DNA of 64,000 bases from Pyrus communis. Its lineage: Eukaryota; Streptophyta; Magnoliopsida; Rosales; Rosaceae. Shown in pieces: positions 13,151-24,000 of the stretch (position 1 is its first letter; the number at the start of each line of letters is the position of its first letter). The stretch is from NCBI RefSeq assembly GCF_963583255.1, contig NC_084803.1, positions 20,912,428 to 20,976,427 on the forward strand, written 5' to 3'. The translations under genes and the position numbers were made by a program. The notes under the pieces were generated by a model. That model was not told where the DNA came from, made no database searches, and saw only the letters and a list, made by a program, of their open reading frames with translations.

Positions 13151-14451
13151 GTTCCTATCACAAAATAGATGTACAAGATATGGTTAGTGTAATGGAGAAA
13201 AATCAATCCATTCATGTAGGAGTAGAACATACAGGTTCTAATAGACATGATTTGGTTTAATTTTGCATGAAAAAGCTTCGGGTTTTCATGGGTGATGTGT
13301 TTAAATGAAAAACTTTAGGTTTTCAGAAGAGGCATGTTTATAAGAAACTTTAGATTTCAAAATAATTATGAACTTCAGCTTTATATATTCCTACAGGCAA
13401 ACACAAATATATATGCAAACAAATATGCAAAAATATAAAATTTAGGTTTACAATTATAATTGAATTTTAATTATTTGGACTTCGGGCCAAATTAAAGTGT
13501 GGGTGAAAAAACATAAAACCCATTGGGCCTAATATAATTAGGCAAATAAAGCTCGAGGCCCAATAGAAAATATAAGCCTACAGGGTGGCTTAATAACATG
13601 GTGCCGTGTGACCTAGGTCCTAAATTGGGCTAGGGTGTCTCGGGTGGGGCTGCAGGCCCACGGGAAGAATGGACAGAGGAATGGGCTGCAGTAGGCAGAC
13701 CCAAAAAAAATTCTTTTTTTTTCCTTTCGCGGGCCGCTTTAGGCGAGCCCAAAAACGTTTTTTTTTTTTTTTCGCGCCGGGGAAGCTCCAAAACTCAATG
13801 GGTTGGAGGAGGATTCTAGGAGGGGGGCCAAGCCCAGTGGCTCGGGTGTCCAACAGAGATGCCCATGTCTTCGGCTTGCCACGTGGAGCAGCTCAGCCTA
13901 GGTTGGAGCAGGATTCTAGGAGGGGGGCCAAGCCCAGTGGCTCGGGTATCTAGCAGAGGAGCCCATGTCTTCGGCTTGCGGCGTGGCGTAGCTCAGCCCA
14001 CAAGCTACATGCCTGGGCAAGGTCGTGGGTTAAAAAAAAAAAAAAACCCTAGTGGCACCAGGTTTGTTTCCTGATTTAAAAAAAAATTTGCTCTTTTTTT
14101 TCAATTCAATTCAATTCATATATAATTCAATTTGATCCATATGCAATTCAAATAAGTTAATGCATGTACATATATTTGATTCAATTCATAACCAATATCA
14201 AATTCACATAATTCAACAATTATGATTATGAGGCATACACAATTTATGTAGAATCTAAAATTTGTAAAACGTAAAGTTGGGTCATGCATCATGGTGAATG
14301 TTCATGCTATCAGGGCTGCAAATATATCGAGATAAAAACCGTTGTTTTTTAAAGAACCTGATTGCGTGATGATATGGATAAACTGGTTTGATGCAGAAAA
14401 ATTCTTCAACGTCATATTCCTAAGCGCAACTGTAGAAGTGTGCTGATAACA
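13151..14451 (-). other. Copia untranslated leader with GC-rich insert
   Basis: This 1.3-kb leader lies between the 5' LTR and gag. It contains a GC-rich core (about 13600-14010) in an otherwise AT-rich element, with two 100-bp tandem units. There are T or A runs near 13701-13719, 13757-13772 and 14031-14046. Confidence 0.7.
13801..14000. repeat. Two tandem 100-bp GC-rich units
   Basis: The string ggattctagg is at 13811 and 13911, and the following GC-rich text (ggggggccaagcccagtgg, then catgtcttcggcttgc) repeats with a few substitutions. It lies inside the copia leader. Confidence 0.85.
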
Positions 14452-14700
14452 TGTTGTGGTCTATTTTATCTGACAGGTTTAGGGTGGCTGGCAGCAAGAA
14501 GAAGAGAGAGATGTGTTTGTAGAATTGTAGGGGAATGTGTGTGTTGTTATCCCTCCTACATTATGTCTTTATTTATAGTAATAAAAGGAGAGAAAATATT
14601 CCTTCTTTCCCAAGGAATGCAAGATAGAATAGGAAATGATAATTAGAATAAAATCTAATCTAGAATTTACACAATCATACTTAAACTAGGAATGTTTTCA
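14452..14700 (-). repeat. Copia 5' LTR
   Basis: This 249-bp partner of the 7674-7926 repeat begins TGAAAACATTCC on the minus strand and ends CCACAACA. The likely primer-binding site follows immediately (plus coordinates just below 14452). Confidence 0.93.
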
Positions 14701-15113
14701 ATAAAGTCTTGTTTGTTGCAAATTATATAATTTTCTAATTGCTCTTCGATTATTTCCGTCGCCTATTCCACGTCACAAACCAAGTTATTAAATTGAAGAC
14801 TTCGTTTCTGTCTACAAAAATCTATAAATATAAAAAGAATTCAAGATCATTCATTGTAATTGAAGAGCTACAGTTAAAAGAGTCACTTGAGATGCTCTTA
14901 TTAGACTTTGTGGTTTAAATAGAACGAATTCAATAACGTTATGGGCAATTTGTATATACTTTCAAACTAGAGGAGTGAAACAGCAATTTTTGTCAAAATA
15001 GTTAAAACGACGACACTGAATATTACTTTCGGTCTTCACTGCTCCGGCTGCAAGTTTTACATTTCACAAGGCGCGCGCGAGTTTTGGTTCTTCCGTTGAT
15101 TCGTGAACCGGCA
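14701..15113. promoter_or_regulatory. NDUFS4 upstream region and 5' UTR
   Basis: This 413-bp spacer between the copia 5' LTR and the NDUFS4 start codon must contain the promoter or be replaced in part by the LTR. AT-rich text runs to about 15000, then a GC-rich leader (gcgcgcgcgag near 15071) precedes the ATG. I cannot pinpoint a TATA box with confidence. Confidence 0.4.
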
Positions 15114-18100
15114 ATGGCGAGCTCTCTGCAGCGCATGTCAAACCACGCTCGTCTTCTCCGAGCCTCTGTTGCCTCAGGGTCCAGGCCGTTCTCGGCGGAC
15201 GCGCTGGTCGAGTACATGCCCGGTGAGATCGGAAAGGTCGCTGGCATTCCCGATGAACATCTCCGCCGGAGGGTACGAACCCTTTCGTTTTCTTTCTGAA
15301 ACTCAATTCGGAATCTTTTGTAATTTTGACTTAATTTCTCCAATGCATTCACATAACCCAAATCGAGTTTTTGGTTTATCGATCGAATTAGGGCACTTGG
15401 CATATGTCGAATTCGTTGTATCTGTAGGAAAATAGTAATTTCGAGGCTTGAAGTTTTCATTTTTTTTTAATGAAAGTTACAAGCTATACATAGCTAATAT
15501 CAATTTATTTATTTATTTATTATTTTAAATTGATTGTGATTGGGAATTTTATTGATTTATGAGCGTATATGACAGGTTATAATATACTCACCTGCAAGAA
15601 CTGCGTCTCAGCAAGGATCAGGGAAACTTGGGAAGTGGAAGATCAACTTTGTGTCAACACAGAAGTATGGTTTTTTGGTTCCCATTGTTGTTGTTCGCCG
15701 ATTTGGTTATAGATTTTTGGATTTTCTTTGGTTATCCTAGTTTTTGGGGTTGTGAAAATCTTCTGATGTGCTTCATGGTGGGTAGATAGGTTTTATACTG
15801 TTTAGTTTCTACTAAGAGTAATGTTGTGCACCGAGATTTTCTGTTGAACAATGTGAATGTTGCGTTTGAAGTGATACTTATGCTTTTGATCTCGTGTTAA
15901 ATTTTTGCTTAAGCCTTCTGAACACTTGAGCTACTCTTGTCAAGTTTGATATCAAACCAAACTACTTATTTTGTGAAAGTAAGAAATAAATATAATAATC
16001 AGCTAACAATTCTTGGACTAATAGTGAATCTCTTCATTGATAACACTGTCTATTTAAACTTTTCTGAGTAGTCCACTGTAATTAGAATGACAATAAAACC
16101 TGAAAACCGTGTTGCTTTAGCTAGATGGTGCCTTTCTTGGATTTTGATTGGGATATTTCATGTCATCTCTCAGTCGAGCTGTGAAATAAACTTATTTTTG
16201 TTCTCTCATAATTATTGAATGATTATTTTGTTAGCATAATTGGATGATTAATAGCTCATCTCCGTGATATGTTTATAGGTGGGAGAATCCATTGATGGGC
16301 TGGACTTCCACTGGGGACCCATACGCACATGTCGGTGATTCGACACTGGGTTTTGACAGTGAAGACGCTGCAAGGTCCTTTGCAGAGAGACATGGTTGGG
16401 ATTATGTGGTATGTTTTGTTCGTTTTCTTCGTGCTGCTAAAAATATATTTTCATATGTTTTGACTTAAAGATACTTTATAGTTTTTCCTAGCATTTGCTT
16501 GAATTTATGCAGTGTTCCCGCTTTATGTCCTAGATGTTTCTAGTAAAACACAAACAGAAACTGACCATTATAGGGTTGGCCTTTATTGAGCTTAAGTTCA
16601 TCTTGTGTGTTTTCAATCTAGGCATGTATTCATTCCCCAAAAGGTGGAGAAAGAACTAGGCATATATCCAGTGAATTGCAGATATCATCTTACATCTCTA
16701 AACGTTTTTTTACTTGCATATCTCGTTTTGGTGGTGTTGATGCACAAGATCGGGTCGATCTTGGATCAACGTAAATCCGACAGTGAATCACACAAACGCA
16801 CAAGAACATAAAAATATGTTGTGGTTCACCCCAAGTTGGGGCTACGTCCACACTGGTGTCGATATGGTTTCACTATGTAAAATATGTGTTACAATGTACA
16901 TGGAGACTATAGAGGCCAGGGTTTTCTCTCTTTGCTCTTCTTTTTTCACCTTTTCTCCCCTTCAAGTGAGAGTGAAGGATCCCTTTTATAGAATAAGGGT
17001 TTCCTTCACCTCCTACATACATCATGGGCTATGTCATGAGGCCCAAATACTAAGGCCCAATGTATGGTACAACAGGAGTCCCTCAAGTCTTCAATCAAGA
17101 GAATCTTTTGGCTGGAGACTTCAAATCCAATCCATGTGCGAGCCGAAATGACTAGATGTCGTCCGAAACTAGTACTTGACATGAAGCGGTGCTCAACGTA
17201 AAGCAATACTCAGCTAGAGGTAGCACACGTTGCTCGGTTGCTCGGCTAGAGGCAATGCTCGCGGCGAGGCGTTGCTTGGTTGGAAGCGGTACTCATTGCG
17301 AGGCGGCTCGTGGCGTTTCTCATTGCGAGTATGCACTCGACTTCTGCTTGCGCTCATTGTGAGTTAACTCTTGACATGACTCGGGTCCGCTTGTTCGGGT
17401 TTGCATATTGGGTCTATGGGTCGGGTGCACGGATTGGGTCCACAAGTCAGGTCTTTGAGTCGGGGTCATACGTAGGGACTTTGAGTTGGGTCCATAAGTT
17501 GGGTCTGTGAGTCGAGGTCGAAGCTCAAGGGTATCCAAGTTTATGGGTGTCCAATCTCGTAAGTGCCCGAACGATTGGGTGTCCGAACTTGCGGGTGTCT
17601 GATCACATAGGTGTCCAAATGAGCGAGTGTCCGATCAAGTGGGTGTTTGGTCAAACACGAGACCACCTTTTGGACTGAATCTTTGTCCCCATAAACGTGT
17701 GGCTCATCGATCTATAAGTTCATCAGTAGTGGTTGACAGGTTTCTTTAATCAGTAACAATGTTGATCAACGGATCCTAACAATAAATGATAGTTTAAGCA
17801 TGAGTGGATAATGAATAAATCGATCACAGAATTTGGCAAAAGCATAATGTCATACTATGTAAGTTGTGTGGTAAATGAGTTGTTTCATATGTGACATTGT
17901 TAAGGGCATCACAATATCACTAGGCAATGAATAAATATTGCATAAGAAGTTGCCTAAATATGTAGGTCACTAGTGAAATATGATGGAAAGCGTTCTGAAC
18001 ATATGTGACTATTGTAGCATGCAATCTTAATATAATGACAATGGGGACACACACAATATATATCACAAAATAATAATAATAAAATATTAAATAAACAGTA

Positions 18101-20135
18101 ATAATTTGGAGAAGATGGAGTCCTTATCTTCTCCGATGGATTTTCCCCAAACAATGGAGATGGCAGCGATGGTACAAGGCCTGCTCATGGTGAGCTTCTC
18201 AGCACTGGCACCACTTGGGTTGAGTGAGAATCTGATAGTCCAAGTGGTTTTCGTTGGTGGCGGCAATTCCTCGCGAGCTGTGCGTTGTGGAGGTCACAGT
18301 TGTGCATTGCAGCCTGAGTTTGAACAGCTGCCGTCATTTCCATCGTTCTTCTGACCATGGCCTCCACTTCAGATCCCTTTTAGTTTGATTCTGAGGGATT
18401 TGGGCTCGGATTCATTGAACTCTCTCTAGGATTCGAGAAATGATGGAATTTCTAAGAGGGAGTGAGACCCGGTTTTGATTTTGATGGAGCGACCATGGTG
18501 GCTGCTCTGTGGGTTTGCAGAAATGAGGGTCTCCTGGCGCTGAGATGGTTTGGATTGGAGGTTAGGCATTGGTTTTGAGAAATGGAGGCATTGAACACGA
18601 AGGAAAGGAGAGAGGTTTTGGGCTCTCGGGTTTTTGCCGATTCATGGTGGAGTGAGGGAGGTTGTGAGGGTTTCGCGGTGGTGGGATGAAAAAAATAAGA
18701 GAGAACCAACATGGCTTTTGTGTCGATTCCCACAGACGGCGCCAAATGTTGATGCACAAAATCGGTGAAGACTTTGGAACAACGTAAAGTGTCAAGTTTG
18801 TAACCTTTGCTCGGTTGCTCCGGTCACCTGGTGAGAATAATATATAAATAGATAGAGATAGGGAAGCAAACACAAGATGTATGTGGTTCATCCTAAGTCT
18901 AGCTACGTCCACGGAGTAGAGGAGTTTTCATCAACATTGAAGGGTTTACAAAAATACACAAGTCTAAGCATAATTATCATCATTGGGCTCTAATGACTAG
19001 TTTAAGTACAATAATGACATTAGGGATTAATTGTAGGAGAATGGTCTCCTTTTAGCTTTTGTCTGCGGTCGATGTGGGACTCTATGAGCTTTATTCTAAC
19101 GTTGACATGTGTCGAGCTGTGATTGGCCTCCTGGTTGGAGGGAAACTCTTGTGCAGGGGTGCCTTAGCGTGAACCCCTCAGTGAGTCCTTGAAGGTAGTT
19201 TCGAGATTGGTCAAGTATGGTACAAACAGGTGGAAAGATTAATAGCCCTATAACTGTTAGTGCACCTTAAAAACTTAAAATAACTTCCCTTTGACCTATT
19301 AACAAGAGTTCTTGAACTTATCTGCAGGTTAAAAGGCGGCAAACACCATTATTGAGGGTATGTGATTCTTTCTTCATATTTTCTGAAGCTATTTCCATTC
19401 TCATACGATAACAGTTTCTTTATCTTTTGGTTTTTTGTGAATATATTTTGGGTTTTAGGGGTAGGGTGCATACAGCAGACTGTTGTCATTTGAGATTAAG
19501 ACGGTGGTTTTGTTTGGGAATTAGAATATAAATGCATCCTCAATTTTCATGAACACAGCTTTTGGTTTCTTTCTTCTCTGTTAATATAGCTCAGACTTAC
19601 TCTTAAGGACTTGTGTAAATATTATAGTTTCAATCTATTAATTTTGAGCTACCTAGGTGATAATTTCCTGAACCAAGTACTTCATTGAAGTTACACAGCT
19701 CTCTTTTTGGTATTGCCAATTCATGCCATGATTACCTTCTCAAAACAGATCAAACTGCTTTATGCAAGCTATGTGTGTGGAAGAGTAGATAATGTGTTGT
19801 GATGGCATTGACAAAACTGTTGGACATAGTCCATTGGAAGTTTAGTAGTATAATTTTGCACTTTTTCTTGAATTTGTTAAAGAACTGGAGTAATGAGGAA
19901 TTGCGTATCCTTGAGATATAAATTTTCTTAAGTTGGTGACCAGCTTCCTTTGTATCTTTTCTTTTCTGCAATTTGAGATCCTTTCTTCTTTTTGCATTCT
20001 CGGAATGTTTGGGCATCAAATGGTTATTTGTATGAAGTTTGGTGTTTTTTCTCTCTAACTGAGCTCTAGTTTCAGGTGAAGGCATATGCAGACAACTTCA
20101 AGTTTAAAGGCCTACCAAAAACTGAGGAGAGTTGA
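15114..20135 (+). CDS. NDUFS4: NADH dehydrogenase iron-sulfur protein 4, mitochondrial complex I
   Basis: Accessory subunit of respiratory complex I in the mitochondrial inner membrane (Arabidopsis FRO1). Five exons close in frame: 15114-15272, 15576-15664, 16279-16408, 19328-19357 and 20076-20135. They give 155 residues, close to the roughly 154 of the Arabidopsis protein. Residues 1 to about 28 are an Arg/Ser/Ala-rich mitochondrial presequence. The conserved domain follows with [57 protein letters not shown] and [19 protein letters not shown], ending [16 protein letters not shown]. Exon 4 has only 10 codons. Intron 3 (16409-19327) is about 2.9 kb because a 2.5-kb LTR element sits in it. The gene converges on NAGS, which ends 890 bp downstream on the other strand. 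Confidence 0.96.
16735..17780 (-). repeat. Divergent 3' LTR of the intron-3 element
   Basis: It begins TGTTGATGCACAAGATCGG and probably ends at GGATCCTAACA, about 1.05 kb, though the inner boundary is uncertain. Part of it (17380-17660) is a degenerate minisatellite built on gggtccg, gggtctg and gggtgtccga words. Outside the first 150 bp it resembles the right LTR poorly. Confidence 0.5.
18747..19228 (-). repeat. 5' LTR of the intron-3 element
   Basis: The 482-bp segment begins TGTTGATGCAC and ends ACAAACA on the plus strand. It contains gtggttcatcctaagtctag and ctacgtccacgga, matching gtggttcaccccaagttggg and ctacgtccacact in the left repeat. Confidence 0.7.
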
Positions 20136-21024
20136 TTTTGTTTCAATGGTTTTGTTTCTGGGTTCTATCTCAGGAGGGAGGTTGTGCATCAATGCTTTGC
20201 AGTTTCCTTAGTTGTATTTCATTGAACGTGTTACTTGACCCAAATGAAACACCGACTACAATAATAAACGGGATTCATGCTGTGAAGTATCTCCCCCTAT
20301 TTCTTTGACATAAATGACACTGCATTTGTATTCCCTCTATGGTTGATTGTATTTTTACCGTTATTGTATTCCGTGTCGTATTTTGTTATATTTTTTGCTT
20401 ACAATTCGGTGCAGTGTGAATTGTTTTCTTCTCCCTCTCCTCTCTGTTTCCCTCCTTTGCATAAATCTCAATCCCTTTGGTCTTCTTTCCCCCAAATCTC
20501 TTTGTTGGTTGAATGGTAACTGTTACGCTAAGTACCTCGGGGTTTTGAAATTACGAGTTGAGTCTTGACTATCTGTTTCGAAAACAGTATAAAATCAAAA
20601 GTTGTGTTACAGAGCCGCCTACATTCGATGGTAATTAAAGGTTGTGCTAGAGTCAGTTGCCCACATTCGATGGTCATTATGACCATTTATGAATCACGGT
20701 TTGAAATTTCATCGATAGCTAATGAATCATATCAAACCTTGTTTTAAATCAAAAATTTTATAGGCTTCTAGTTCAGGCAAGCACTTCCCAATATCGATTT
20801 ATTATATAAAATCAATTTCGCCGATCATTTATTAAGAAAATTCGTTATTCCATCAGTGTGGCAAAAAGATCGTCGGTTTAGATATAAAACTCATAACTCA
20901 AACACAATGATAAATTTTCCCCTCAGATAATCCCGGAACCAGATTGAAATTGTTGAAGTTGTATCGACCATGATTCAGCAGCTAAACCTGGTGGGGAGAG
21001 GATTTGCCGCCAGCATTTTCAACC
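20136..21024. other. Convergent 3' intergenic region
   Basis: This holds the 3' UTRs of NDUFS4 (plus) and NAGS (minus). I see no additional gene. Near 20612-20665 the phrase catt(c)gatggt(a/c)att is repeated (cctacattcgatggtaatt, then cccacattcgatggtcatt). Confidence 0.5.
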
Positions 21025-24000
21025 TCATGTGAACGCCCTGTTAACAGTAATTCCGCTAGTGTCTGGTAACAAGTGCTTCGTATAATATTTGGATTTACGG
21101 GACAGAATGATCTTTGTCCGCCGCCTCTCTGGTATTGATTCAATTGAACATTGTGAAAAACCACGCCTCACAAACCTGTGTTATAGACAACGGGTGTCAT
21201 TCTTCAAGACAGATCATTGAACCTTTCTCTGCTTATAAAAAAATAAAACATGTTGCGGACAAATCACTCCTCCGAAGCACCAAGAAATATGTGGAATAGG
21301 CATATCTAACCCTCACGCGACTACAACAAATTGGACCGATTCCACAACGAAAAACCTCAACTAGATTACGGTGTTCCTTTTCATCTTCAGCTCCAAACCA
21401 AAGTAAATCAGAAACATGACTCCATTAACTAGTGAAACCTCCACAAGCATACATGTAGTTCAAGTAGTGGGAACTAACCAGTCTGCAGTGCGTGTTGTGA
21501 GCACGAACAGCTTTTCTAATCCAAGAGAGGATGCCTTCTTCTCAATGTAGTCTGCAGATATTAAAAATCAAAATTCTTAAAAGTACGGACTATCTAACTG
21601 TAACGATAATAAAGTTTATAGATATACAACATACATTATATCAAACTGTCCCTTTGTTTTTAATTGGATCCCAAATTTCAGTTCAAAGCATCTTGGGTTA
21701 AGAGGTTCATGTAGAATTTGGCATATTTTTCGACAGTTCATGTTGAAAATAAGCTCAGTAACGACCACTGAAAGTACAGAAAGAAATGAGGAAAGCAACA
21801 AGAGCAAAGATATATGGATGCTTATTCAAGTTTATATAGTATATTACCAAGTAATTTATCACCCTGCCCTTGACCGCGGCAATCAGGAGAAACTGCAACA
21901 GCAGCAACCTCTGCACATTTCTCCTCTGGGAAAGGGAAAAGAGCAGCACATGCAATGATTTGGCCTTCTCTTTCCACCACAATGAAGCAATCCAATTCTT
22001 CACGTAGCTATTGGTAAAAATTCAGTTTAAAATAAAACAATTTCAGATCAGTTTTAATTAATAATCACGAGTAAATAATAGAAGGTTCTGAAAAACAAAA
22101 ATTAAGAAGGACCGGGAACACAAACCTGTTCATCGCTTCTTGGAACCAATGTGCTGGCTGCTTCTAAAGGTTGTATAATTTGTCTTATTGCATAGAAATC
22201 GGATGCCCTAGCCATCCGGGTTCCTTCATACAGGTCACTAAGGTCGAACATTTAATGCACGTGTGAGTGGGTAGATAGAGGAAAACTTATGCATATGTTA
22301 GGTACAATTATTTGCTCTCCGTTTTCATAATTAATGTAAGGAAGCTCTTGAAGTTAGACTTCAACAGTATCCAATCTTAGCATGATTAACCGGCAATGAT
22401 GAGAATTCATTGGCAGAAAAATATTGAGAATTGTTATTAGCACTTCAAAAACGTCATGTCCCAGTCCTCCCTCCTTTTCTCTATTCGGAAGGAGTGCAGG
22501 ACGACTTTTTTGGAATGTTTTTTGAACTAGTGATAAGAAAATACAAATATAAGACCAAAACAACCATGAACCATGGGAGCCCAAAACAACCAGGAACCAT
22601 AAGAGCTTATTTTATGCACAATCCAAGCACAACGAGACCGAAACAACCTCTACGAACTCGTGCAATTCTAATGTTCTATCGATGAATTTATAGATGTAAT
22701 GTGACTTGAAGAATTGCTGCTTGGATTTCCACTAAAATGCTGACCAGGCTAGTAAGCAATAAAAGAGGAAACAAACATAAACCAGGAAAATATAAATAGC
22801 AGATAATCACATCAACAACAAAAAGACTGGCAATTAGGACCATCAGCATAGCTTATCATCACATTAAAGTTTATTAGAATCTGACATCAGAAAGTCGTCA
22901 AAGTATACAAAAATACGGATACATTTACTGCAAAAATAGCATACCTAGCCACCATTGTCCCCAATCCATCTCTTTTAAACAATTCCAACAATAACATGCC
23001 CCCTTTAGTGCCATCTAACAGATGTACTCTTTGAACACCTCCCTGGCAATAAACAGAAACTACCATTGGCTGGGTTCTTCAGACTCAACATATAAAGAAG
23101 CTGGGACTTTAAACTATGCAGACAAAGATTTAACGAAGTATGTAAACCAGGGGGCAAAAAGGACTGTTATGAGCTTACCCTGCAAACAAAGGCCGCAGCA
23201 GCCAATTCTGAAAGGTAACCATTTAATCGACTTAGCCGCTCATGACCTCCAATAGCAAAACCTTGTTCACCAGTCCACAATCCATTCCCATTTTCAAAAC
23301 CAACACCGTTGTGAAACCTTGCAGTATGATTTTGCTTAAAAGCCCTCCCATTCTGGTGAGTAGCATTATGATCATCATATCCAAAACCAGACAGATTTTC
23401 TTCATCGACAGCTTTCACATAGCTAGCAGCTGTCTCACTTTGCTGAGCCCGCCTACGAATCAACATGTCTGCTTCTTCAAGAGTTAAGAAGCGAATAAGG
23501 CGTCTACTCTCGTCAAGAATTGGACCATCTATTATGCAGATTAGTTTATCTGCTTCGATAGCCAAGGCACAAGCTGTTGCAACTTCATAAGTGCTGAAAT
23601 ATATAAAAGCATAAATAATCAGCTTAGGTACTATACATGCAAAAGGAGTTGGCAGCATATAATTATCAACAAAATAGATAATCACTACCGAAACAGAAAC
23701 TATGCTAGCATACTTGCAATTTAAAATTTCTCCAGAGCTGGAATAACCCAGGTTGCTCAATATCACAATACAATCATCATCAAGCCTCTTACGCATGCGA
23801 GAAACATCAACTTTCTTGATTTCACCTGTTGCCCCATAATCAACACCAGCAACGACTCCTCGTCTCTGAAAAACGAAATAGCAGCACTACTTTACGGAAT
23901 TCGGTACCAACCAAAAAAAATCACAAATCAAGAAAACAACCTAATGTTTAATGTCACTTTTGAAAGAGTAAGATTCTTACCTTGGCTGCAAGAAAGTTAC

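Larger units (their letters stand above)
7674..14700 (-). mobile_element. Ty1-copia LTR retrotransposon, nearly full length, degenerate
   Basis: Two similar LTRs lie in the same orientation at 7674-7926 and 14452-14700 (read on the plus strand they begin TGTTGTGGTCTATTTTATCT). Coding homology is on the minus strand, so the right LTR is the 5' one. A primer-binding-type sequence TGTTATCAGCAC lies just inside it, and a purine tract AAGGGGGAGAG lies just inside the left (3') LTR. The internal order on the minus strand is gag, integrase, reverse transcriptase, RNase H, which is the copia order. Many frameshifts and stops make it inactive. I could not find a clean target duplication: AAGTC precedes the left LTR and recurs only 4 bp beyond the right end. 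LTR differences of several per cent indicate an old insertion. Confidence 0.93.
16735..19228 (-). mobile_element. Non-autonomous LTR element in NDUFS4 intron 3
   Basis: The 2,494-bp insert is flanked by the direct duplication GGTGG (16730-16734 and 19229-19233). On the plus strand both outer segments begin TGTTGATGCACAA(G/A)ATCGG, at 16735 and 18747, and the right end is ACAAACA. Just inside the right LTR, on the minus strand, is TTTGGCGCCGTCTGTGGG (plus 18729-18746), a leader sequence typical of plant LTR elements next to the primer-binding site, so the element reads on the minus strand. No gag or pol homology is visible. The internal part is short and holds only unrecognised reading frames. 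The left repeat (16735 to about 17780) is longer than the right (18747-19228) and only partly alike. Confidence 0.8.

Noticed and set aside
13620..14074. Frames in the GC-rich copia leader
   Set aside because: Low-complexity, produced by the 100-bp tandem units, no family match.
7669..14705. AAGTC as target duplication of the copia element
   Set aside because: AAGTC directly precedes the left LTR, but on the right it occurs 4 bp beyond the LTR end, so it is not a proper duplication.
15023..15460. 145-codon frame on the minus strand
   Set aside because: It is antisense to NDUFS4 exon 1, with no independent support.
18106..18912. Several frames on both strands inside the NDUFS4 intron element
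   Set aside because: No gag or pol motif and no splice-supported gene. They overlap each other on opposite strands.
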